In this document: positions 15,441 to 20,241 of the stretch, one piece after another
How positions within the stretch are numbered: the stretch's first letter is position 1
How the letters are laid out: each line of letters starts with the position of its first letter
Assembly (NCBI GenBank): GCA_029261305.1
Contig: JAJDBO010000248.1
Coordinates: 1-20,241 of the forward strand
Source: Nitrospirales bacterium
Lineage (GTDB): Bacteria; Nitrospirota; Nitrospiria; Nitrospirales; UBA8639
Length of the DNA: 20,241 bases
Reading direction: 5' to 3'
Made by a program: the position numbers and the translations under genes
Notes under the pieces: model-generated
Told to the model about the DNA's origin: nothing
Seen by the model: the letters and a program-made list of their open reading frames with translations, nothing else
The model's database searches: none

Positions 15441-15566
15441 GACTACCCAACTCACCAACGGGATTAGGAGAAAGGTGCAGGTTTTTATTGAAAAAATCCC
15501 GTTAATATCAAATAAGAGTTCTTTTATTAGGAGCAATCAGTTTCAAATTGAGGAAGGAAGAAATTT

Positions 15567-15641
15567 TGGAGCGGGTGAGGAGATTCGAACTCCCGACCAA
15601 CGGCTTGGGAAGCCGATGCGCTACCACTGCGCTACACCCGC
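15567..15641 (-). tRNA. tRNA-Gly (anticodon CCC)
   Basis: The minus strand gives a 75-nt cloverleaf: acceptor GCGGGTG pairs with CACCCGC, D arm GCGC..GCGC, anticodon loop TTCCCAA with anticodon CCC on a stem of four G-C pairs (CGGC/GCCG; the fifth, outer position is T-T), T arm with TTCGAAT, discriminator T and an encoded CCA. It closely resembles E. coli tRNA-Gly(CCC). The 3' part (from the anticodon loop) is duplicated at 11852-11899, marking it as an integration site. It decodes GGG codons. It has its own promoter upstream and lies 83 bp after the tyrS stop. Confidence 0.95.
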
Positions 15642-15661
15642 TCAAATGGTAGAAGAGAGGC

Positions 15662-15691
15662 ATTCTAGACAGGGGTCTGACGGCAAGTCAA
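15662..15691 (-). promoter_or_regulatory. Sigma70-type promoter for tRNA-Gly
   Basis: On the minus strand TTGACT (15691-15686) and TAGAAT (15667-15662) are separated by 18 bp; each matches the consensus at 5 of 6 positions. The -10 box ends 20 bp before the tRNA 5' end, giving a very short leader, as is usual for tRNA genes. Confidence 0.75.
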
Positions 15692-15724
15692 GGCAGGGAA
15701 CAATCCGAATATGAGACCTTTCAT

Positions 15725-16951
15725 CTATGAAAGCTGCACTTTGACCAAAGCGTATTTTCGCTTGCCGATCTTCATTTGATAATCGTTGCCGTCATGGAAT
15801 TCAATGATGGTGTTGGGGTCTTGATAGCGCTCATTGTTTATCGTCAAGGCACCTTGTGCTATGAGCCGTCGGGTTTCGCCTTTGCTGGGAGTCAGGCCGG
15901 TGCGCATGATGAGATCGACGACGCCCATTGACGGAATCGATGAATTCTCAAAATCTTCTTTTTTCAGGATGACTGTGGCATCGGGTTCATCGGGAAATTC
16001 ACGTTTTCGAAATTTTTGTTGAAACTCTTCTTTACCTTGATGCGCCCCTGCTTCCCCGTGGTATCGACTCACGATTTGTTCCGCCAAGGCGATCTTAGCT
16101 TCCATAGGGTGCTGTTGTTTCACCTCATCAAGGTCATTAGAAGTCAGGAGTTCGTAGTAGCGGAACATGAGTTCATCACTAATAGACATCACTTTACCAA
16201 ACATATCACCAGGCTGATCTTCCAAAGCAATATAATTACCAAAACTTTTACTCATCTTCCGAACACCATCGGTACCTTCCAGCAACGGCATTGTGATGAC
16301 CACTTGGGGAGCTTGACCATAATCACGTTGCAAGTCACGGCCGACGAGCAGATTAAATTTTTGATCCGTCCCGCCCAGTTCCACATCGGCCTTGAGCGCC
16401 ACCGAATCATACCCTTGCACCAAGGGATACAAAAATTCGTGTACACTGATAGGCAATTGGTCACGATAGCGTTTCGAAAAGTCATCGCGTTCTAACATGC
16501 GTGCCACACTGTAATGAGAGCACAGTTCCACCATTTCTTCAGCACCCATCTTTTCCATCCATCGACTATTAAATTCAATGCGAGTCTTACCTTTATCCAA
16601 CGTCTTAAAGATTTGGCGCTCATAGGTTTTGGCATTGGAAAGCACTTCTTCTTTGGTGAGGGCTTTTCGAGTATCTGACCTTCCAGTTGGATCACCGATT
16701 ATTCCGGTAAAATCACCGATGAGAAAAATGACCTCATGCCCGAGTTCTTGAAAATGCCTAAGTTTTTGAATCAACACCATGTGTCCAATGTGCAAATCAG
16801 GAGCGGTCGGATCAAACCCGGCTTTGATGCGTAAAGGACGACCTTCTTTAATCGAGGCCGTCAGCCGCGTTTCCAGTTCCTGTTCTTGAATAATTTCGAT
16901 TGTTCCCCGTCGGATTAGATCTAGCTGACGGGTTAATTCAACATTAGCCAT
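15725..16951 (-). CDS. tyrS: Tyrosyl-tRNA synthetase
   Basis: The ATG at 16951 gives 408 aa and has AAGGA 5 nt upstream; the frame reaches 16996 but overlaps the ComEA-like gene there. The class I HIGH motif is intact (HIGH, 54-57) within [15 protein letters not shown], and KMSKS is at 232-236 ([13 protein letters not shown]). The tyrosine and tRNA-binding block [20 protein letters not shown] (190-209) is present. Residues about 345-408 form an S4 RNA-binding domain ([20 protein letters not shown]). Length and motifs fit the TyrZ-like bacterial branch. The enzyme charges tRNA-Tyr in the cytoplasm. It begins 19 bp after the ComEA-like stop codon, so the two are likely co-transcribed. No T-box or other leader is seen. 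Confidence 0.97.
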   Translation of the reverse strand: MANVELTRQLDLIRRGTIEIIQEQELETRLTASIKEGRPLRIKAGFDPTAPDLHIGHMVLIQKLRHFQELGHEVIFLIGDFTGIIGDPTGRSDTRKALTKEEVLSNAKTYERQIFKTLDKGKTRIEFNSRWMEKMGAEEMVELCSHYSVARMLERDDFSKRYRDQLPISVHEFLYPLVQGYDSVALKADVELGGTDQKFNLLVGRDLQRDYGQAPQVVITMPLLEGTDGVRKMSKSFGNYIALEDQPGDMFGKVMSISDELMFRYYELLTSNDLDEVKQQHPMEAKIALAEQIVSRYHGEAGAHQGKEEFQQKFRKREFPDEPDATVILKKEDFENSSIPSMGVVDLIMRTGLTPSKGETRRLIAQGALTINNERYQDPNTIIEFHDGNDYQMKIGKRKYALVKVQLS

Positions 16952-16970
16952 GAGATTCCTTTTTATTTTT

Positions 16971-17426
16971 TCATTCTTGTGATTTCCTTGCCACAAGGTT
17001 GGGGGAAATCTTGAGTAAGGGGATCAAAGCCTGGAGTTTTTTCTTTCCAATCCCTTTCACTTGTGTCAACGCTTGAATCGATTGAAAGACGCCGACCTGC
17101 ATTCGATGATTGACAATTCGCTTAGCCAAGGTTGGCCCGATTCCAGGTAACGTTTCTAACTCTTGAGCCGTAATGAGATTGAGATCCTTAGGATCAGAAA
17201 CATTGAAGTCACCCAGCTTAGATGCAGCCGACACCTTGATCGAAGGTTCAACCTTGCCACCAGGTGCGGTAAAGCGAGATGCCTTCTCAAGCGATACCGG
17301 CACTGATTGCAGAGAAGCCATTCTGCTAGTTTCTGCACTAGGATCCACAACCGACCAGTTCAATGCCATGACAAGTCCAAGTGTCCCAGCTAACAACAGG
17401 AACTTAATGGTTAGGGAACGAATCAT
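16971..17426 (-). CDS. ComEA-like helix-hairpin-helix DNA-binding protein
   Basis: The product is 151 aa. Residues about 5-23 are a hydrophobic signal or anchor ([20 protein letters not shown]), followed by a low-complexity linker to about residue 75. Residues about 80-140 form the tandem helix-hairpin-helix domain ([28 protein letters not shown] and [18 protein letters not shown]) with the two 'GIG' turns that contact the DNA backbone. ComEA proteins bind incoming double-stranded DNA at the membrane surface during natural transformation, but many anchored HhH proteins of this type are found without other competence genes; none is present here. It lies between lpdA (47 bp) and tyrS (19 bp) on the same strand. 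No strong ribosome binding site. Confidence 0.88.
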   Translation of the reverse strand: MIRSLTIKFLLLAGTLGLVMALNWSVVDPSAETSRMASLQSVPVSLEKASRFTAPGGKVEPSIKVSAASKLGDFNVSDPKDLNLITAQELETLPGIGPTLAKRIVNHRMQVGVFQSIQALTQVKGIGKKKLQALIPLLKISPNLVARKSQE

Positions 17427-17473
17427 AAGCGGTATTGAAATTATCCAACTTCTTAGATCTTCTTCGATTCACA

Positions 17474-18877
17474 TCATTGACGTTTCGGGGCCTGATGTAT
17501 GGCCAACGCATGAACATCTTCGGCCGCTTCCATCAGAGCTTCGGATTGCGTGGGATGTGCATGAATCATTTCAGCCATCTGGGTAGCTGTGGCCTTCATC
17601 TGCATAGCCATGGCTGCTTCATGAACAAGATCCGCAGCATGAGCGCCAACCAAATGCGTTCCAAGAATTGCATCGGTTTCGGGATGGGCGATAACTTTCG
17701 CGAATCCAATGGTATCCCCTATAGCATGACTTTTCCCTAAACCTGCAAATCGGAATCGCCCGATTTTTGGCTCAATCCCTTGCTCGCGCACTTGCTGTTC
17801 GGTGAGCCCCACTCGACCGACTTCAGGAAGCGTAAAGATTCCTGCGGGAATCACCTCATAGTCGATGACCTGATCATGGCCCATAATATTTTCGACCGCG
17901 ACTTTTCCTTGGGCCGATGCCACATGAGCCAACATGGCTTTCCCCACAACATCCCCAATCGCATACACACCCGGCACATTCGTTTCCATTCGATCGTTGA
18001 CGGAAATTTCTCCACGCTCTCCCAAATGCACACCAGCTTTTTCCAATCCTAATCCCCTCGTATTAAAGCTACGCCCGACCGAGACAAGAATCATATCCGC
18101 ATCCACTGATGTTCCGTTTTCAAGAGTGACGGTTGCGGAAGTCTCACTTCGAGTGACTTTCTCCACTTTCGTTCCCATATAAAATTGCACTTTGCGTTTT
18201 TTAAGTTCTCGTTCAATGAGTGCCGAAACTTCGTCATCTTCAAGTGGCAGCAATCGTGGCATCATTTCAACGATCGACACTTTCGAACCCAGCCCAGAAT
18301 AGAGTGACGCGAATTCACAGCCCTCCACTCCACCGCCGACGATCAAAAGTTTTTCGGGAACACGTTTAATTTCCAAGGCCTCTTTGCTCGTGATAATCAT
18401 GCTACCGTCTATGGGGAACAGTGGAAGATTGGGCCATGATGAACCTGTGGCAAGAATAACAGCGTCGGCCTGAATTGATTCGGAGGTACCATCCGTTTTT
18501 TGCATGTCTACAGTTCGATCATTTTGCAGCGAACCGGTTCCATCGATATGGGTGACACCCCAACCTTTGAACAACGTGGCAATGCCTTTGACTAACCCCG
18601 TCACTACACGATTTTTTCGCTCTACCATTTGGATAGGATTCAATACCGTGGGTCCCGCAAGTGTCAGCCCAAGATCGTCAGCTTTTTTGAGTTTCTCGCT
18701 CAACTCGATCACGGACAATAAGGCCTTGCTGGGGATACACCCAGAATTTAGACAGACCCCACCTAAAGCTTGATTCTCAACCACGGTCACCTTTGCGCCT
18801 AGCTGGGCGGCACGAATGGCCGCGACGTACCCACCAGGACCAGCGCCAATAATCACGATATGCTTGGATTGAGACAT
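17474..18877 (-). CDS. lpdA: Dihydrolipoyl dehydrogenase (E3)
   Basis: The ATG at 18877 gives 467 aa starting MSQSKHIVIIGAGPGGY; an upstream in-frame ATG (18895) lies in the inverted repeat. FAD-binding GAGPGG is at 11-16, the redox-active disulfide GGVCLNSGCIPSK has Cys42 and Cys47, a second Rossmann motif VGGGVEGCEFA binds NAD, and the C-terminal HAHPTQSEALMEAA carries the catalytic His-Glu pair. The enzyme reoxidises dihydrolipoamide on lipoyl proteins of glycine cleavage and 2-oxoacid dehydrogenases, passing electrons to NAD. Its position right after gcvH points to glycine cleavage as one role. The only ribosome binding site (AGG, 5 nt away) is inside the arm of an inverted repeat beginning at the gcvH stop, suggesting coupled or controlled translation. 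Confidence 0.96.
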   Translation of the reverse strand: MSQSKHIVIIGAGPGGYVAAIRAAQLGAKVTVVENQALGGVCLNSGCIPSKALLSVIELSEKLKKADDLGLTLAGPTVLNPIQMVERKNRVVTGLVKGIATLFKGWGVTHIDGTGSLQNDRTVDMQKTDGTSESIQADAVILATGSSWPNLPLFPIDGSMIITSKEALEIKRVPEKLLIVGGGVEGCEFASLYSGLGSKVSIVEMMPRLLPLEDDEVSALIERELKKRKVQFYMGTKVEKVTRSETSATVTLENGTSVDADMILVSVGRSFNTRGLGLEKAGVHLGERGEISVNDRMETNVPGVYAIGDVVGKAMLAHVASAQGKVAVENIMGHDQVIDYEVIPAGIFTLPEVGRVGLTEQQVREQGIEPKIGRFRFAGLGKSHAIGDTIGFAKVIAHPETDAILGTHLVGAHAADLVHEAAMAMQMKATATQMAEMIHAHPTQSEALMEAAEDVHALAIHQAPKRQ

Positions 18878-18878
18878 T

Positions 18879-19058
18879 AGGACCTGAGAGAACATACCTT
18901 GAACATATCGCGCCAAGATTTGGGTCGAATTTGGACGGAACGATTGAGAAAAACCCGAGGCATAGCACAGCTCTGTTGAGGGTGTTTCGATTGAGGCCCG
19001 TTCAAAGACGGCCCGAAGATTGGATACGAGGTGTCCAAGGTATGTTCTCTCAGGTCCT
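18879..19058 (-). promoter_or_regulatory. Large inverted repeat filling the gcvH-lpdA gap
   Basis: The 22-bp ends at 18879-18900 and 19037-19058 are perfect reverse complements. Beyond them the two sides continue to match at roughly 70-75 percent for about 40 bp more, allowing small gaps. The outer end touches the TAA stop of gcvH (19060-19058), and the other ends one base before the ATG of lpdA. In the mRNA the lpdA Shine-Dalgarno AGG would pair with CCT just after the gcvH stop. Inside the loop a smaller hairpin (ACCC..GGGT) is followed by TTTTT on the minus strand. Likely roles: translational coupling of lpdA to gcvH, partial attenuation or mRNA stability. Confidence 0.6.
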
Positions 19059-19441
19059 TAGCTCTGCGAGGAAAGAAATTCTTGGTACTGCGCGGCGGTC
19101 ATCAAGCCATCAAGGTCGGCAGGATTTGAAAGTTCTAGGACGACAATCCATCCTTGACCATAAGGATCTTTATTGAGGTGTTCGGGATGGTCTTGAAGGT
19201 CGGTGTTGACTTGCACAATTTTTCCGCTCACCGGGGAATAGATACTGGACGTCGCTTTGGTAGATTCAACTTCTCCAATTTCTTGATCCTTTTCCAGCAC
19301 CGTGTCGATCTTCGGAAGATCCACAAACACCACATCACCAAGAGCCTCTTGCGCAAAATCGCTAATTCCAATGGTGACTTGTTGGCCCTCTTGTCGAACC
19401 CACTCATGCTCCTTGTGATATCGCAAATCTTCAGGAATCAT
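19058..19441 (-). CDS. gcvH: Glycine cleavage system H protein
   Basis: The ATG at 19441 gives 127 aa, the normal length, with AAGGAG 6 nt upstream; the frame reaches 19513 without a further good start. The sequence opens MIPEDLRYHKEHEWV, typical of GcvH, and continues GISDFAQEALGDVVFVDLP. The lipoylation site is Lys62 in VESTKATSSIYSP, followed by SPVSGKIVQVN and the NKDPYGQGWIV block. The protein carries the aminomethyl group on its lipoyl arm between GcvP, GcvT and Lpd. The downstream lpdA gene supplies the oxidising partner; gcvP and gcvT are not in the window. A candidate promoter lies 44-72 bp upstream of the ATG. Confidence 0.97.
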   Translation of the reverse strand: MIPEDLRYHKEHEWVRQEGQQVTIGISDFAQEALGDVVFVDLPKIDTVLEKDQEIGEVESTKATSSIYSPVSGKIVQVNTDLQDHPEHLNKDPYGQGWIVVLELSNPADLDGLMTAAQYQEFLSSQS

Positions 19442-19484
19442 TCCATTCTCCTTCGTTCTATACTCAAAAAATAGCCGCCGTCTT

Positions 19485-19513
19485 TCTTTAAAGAAGGGGG
19501 TCTGGATTGTCAA
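19485..19513 (-). promoter_or_regulatory. Candidate promoter for gcvH-lpdA
   Basis: On the minus strand a perfect TTGACA (19513-19508) is followed after 17 bp by TAAAGA (19490-19485), which matches the -10 consensus at only 3 of 6 positions. The -35 box overlaps the stop codon of the preceding PgaB-like gene. The position, about 40 nt before the gcvH ATG, is sensible. Confidence 0.4.
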
Positions 19514-20241
19514 GGAACCGGGAAGAAATCATGCAGTTCTCCCACCCCGTTAGGCCAATTGCGTGGCTTCCCTGGTTGTTCCTTCGAAACCGTACCGAAC
19601 CCAGGTCGGGCGCCCGGCGTGGGGACGATCACCCAGGCCTTTTGAGGTTCCTCCAAAAAATTCACCATGCGTTGAATAAGATCTTCTTCAAATGATCGAG
19701 AGTTGGATTGAGACGCATGAGGCAAATTCGAATATATCCTTGAGCCTCCTGTATCGAACACACGAGCCACAAAAAAATCAAACGGGGCCTGAGCCATTTC
19801 AACCCAATCTTCACTAAAATTCGCTAAGGCATATACCGGGGCATGAAGACTTTCTTGATGAATCTCCACACCAAATTGCAGGTGCGGAAATTGCTCCCGG
19901 ACGGATTGCATTAACGTTTTCATCACCCGAAGGCGTTCACGTGATTTCCAGCCAGCCCATTTCCAAAACACATCAGGATAGGTCTCCATGAGGATTTCTT
20001 GAACTTCCTCTGGGCCGCGTTGAGACGTGCGTACCGGATTACCACGCCTGAACAAGGTAGTGGGATACAATTGGACATCAAACACATCGGCAAATCTTTT
20101 CTTGGCAATTGGGCTTAATCCTTGATAGGGCCCAAGAGGTGCATCTTCTTGAAATACTAACCCAGCAATTTTGAATCGACTCAACTTGGCAAGCATGTCG
20201 AACAACGCCCTCTGATATTCCGAAGAAAACAACGAGAAATA
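19510..20241 (-). CDS. PgaB-like polysaccharide deacetylase/hydrolase, C-terminal part (N-terminus cut by window edge)
   Basis: The frame is open to the right edge; the visible 243 residues start inside the protein, and the TTG at 20232 is not a convincing start. The segment resembles the C-terminal glycoside hydrolase domain (GH153 type) of PgaB: KIAGLVFQEDAPLGPYQ matches the '..GILFHDDA.L.DYE' block with its acidic pair, and WKWAGWKSRERLRVMKTLM matches the 'QWARFKSRALTDFTLEL' block. FGVEIHQESLHAPVY and DFFVARVFDTGG follow. Known for PgaB: an N-terminal deacetylase and a C-terminal hydrolase act on poly-beta-1,6-N-acetylglucosamine in the periplasm during export. Here only the C-terminal domain can be seen, so the deacetylase part is unverified. 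It sits 68 bp upstream of gcvH, probably a separate unit. Confidence 0.7.
   Translation of the reverse strand, partial: YFSLFSSEYQRALFDMLAKLSRFKIAGLVFQEDAPLGPYQGLSPIAKKRFADVFDVQLYPTTLFRRGNPVRTSQRGPEEVQEILMETYPDVFWKWAGWKSRERLRVMKTLMQSVREQFPHLQFGVEIHQESLHAPVYALANFSEDWVEMAQAPFDFFVARVFDTGGSRIYSNLPHASQSNSRSFEEDLIQRMVNFLEEPQKAWVIVPTPGARPGFGTVSKEQPGKPRNWPNGVGELHDFFPVP

Larger units (their letters stand above)
14773..15563. other. Right-hand intergenic part of the element
   Basis: About 790 bp without a full gene. It holds a hairpin upstream of the propeller gene (AAGCTG 14841-14846 with CAGCTT 14873-14878), a short plus-strand signal-peptide-like ORF (15172-15261) and copy 2 of the 91-bp repeat (15351-15440). 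The minus-strand frame at 15121-15405 is partly repeat-derived and has no family features, so I do not call it. Confidence 0.5.
11852..15611. mobile_element. Probable tRNA-Gly-integrated genomic element, 3.76 kb, without recognisable integrase
   Basis: The region is bounded by 48-bp perfect direct repeats: the fragment at 11852-11899 and the 3' part of the intact tRNA-Gly gene at 15564-15611. The intact tRNA remains at the right end, the expected outcome when an element inserts into the 3' end of a tRNA and restores it. Inside are phased repeats at the left junction, a membrane-anchored hypothetical gene, a chimeric ORF, a secreted propeller protein gene and two copies of a 91-bp repeat. I find no integrase, excisionase or relaxase. 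It may be a decayed island or a small element moved by an integrase in trans. The alternative is duplication of the tRNA followed by loss of half, which would not explain the boundary at the anticodon loop as well. Confidence 0.65.

Noticed and set aside
15475..15714. Plus-strand 79-codon frame over the tRNA-Gly gene
   Set aside because: It is antisense reading of the tRNA and its flanks; the familiar tRNA-derived string EIRTPDQRLGKP shows it is an artefact.
16016..16495. Plus-strand 159-codon frame
   Set aside because: Antisense shadow of tyrS, whose motifs are complete.
19442..19509. Glycine riboswitch upstream of gcvH
   Set aside because: Only about 70 bp lie between the genes, too short for the aptamer, and no characteristic conserved core is visible.
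1..20241. CRISPR array
   Set aside because: No set of regularly spaced repeats of 24-40 bp with unique spacers was found; the only periodic repeats are the short phased ones at 11977-12051.

Overview
The window reads as a chromosomal segment of a Gram-negative, diderm bacterium. It encodes an outer-membrane beta-barrel, a Wza-type export lipoprotein and several Sec-secreted proteins. My tentative placement is Nitrospirota (a Nitrospira-like organism), based only on the general look of the proteins and the moderate-to-low GC; no marker gene here proves it. All convincing protein genes and the intact tRNA lie on the minus strand, so the window is best read from right to left.

Right block (about 15.6-20.2 kb), housekeeping: the C-terminal part of a PgaB-like polysaccharide deacetylase/hydrolase running off the right edge, gcvH, lpdA (dihydrolipoyl dehydrogenase), a ComEA-like helix-hairpin-helix protein, tyrS, and tRNA-Gly(CCC) with its own sigma70-type promoter. 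The gcvH-lpdA gap is filled by a large imperfect inverted repeat with 22-bp perfect ends. It starts at the gcvH stop codon and covers the lpdA ribosome binding site.

Middle block (11.85-15.61 kb), probable integrated element: a 48-bp exact copy of the 3' part of the tRNA-Gly gene, from the anticodon loop through CCA, lies 3.71 kb from the intact gene. This is the classic footprint of site-specific integration into a tRNA. Just inside the left copy are helically phased short repeats resembling integrase or excisionase arm sites. No integrase is visible. Cargo is a membrane-anchored hypothetical protein, a chimeric ORF, and a secreted six-repeat propeller protein with an unrecognised C-terminal domain. 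A 91-bp direct repeat flanks the propeller gene.

Left-centre block (3.98-11.6 kb), exopolysaccharide export: a STAS-domain protein, a secreted seven-repeat FG-GAP propeller protein, then an outer-membrane beta-barrel, a Wza-like lipoprotein, a Wzc-like chain-length regulator/tyrosine kinase, a decayed IS3-like fragment and a NusG/RfaH-like antiterminator. No glycosyltransferase, flippase or polymerase is present, so these export and regulatory parts must work with synthesis genes elsewhere.

Left block (1-3.98 kb): a 1.33-kb AT-rich stretch without a convincing gene, carrying an ops-like sequence on the transcribed strand. It is followed by a TPR protein and a secreted purple-acid-phosphatase-like enzyme with a PKD-like tail that runs off the left edge.
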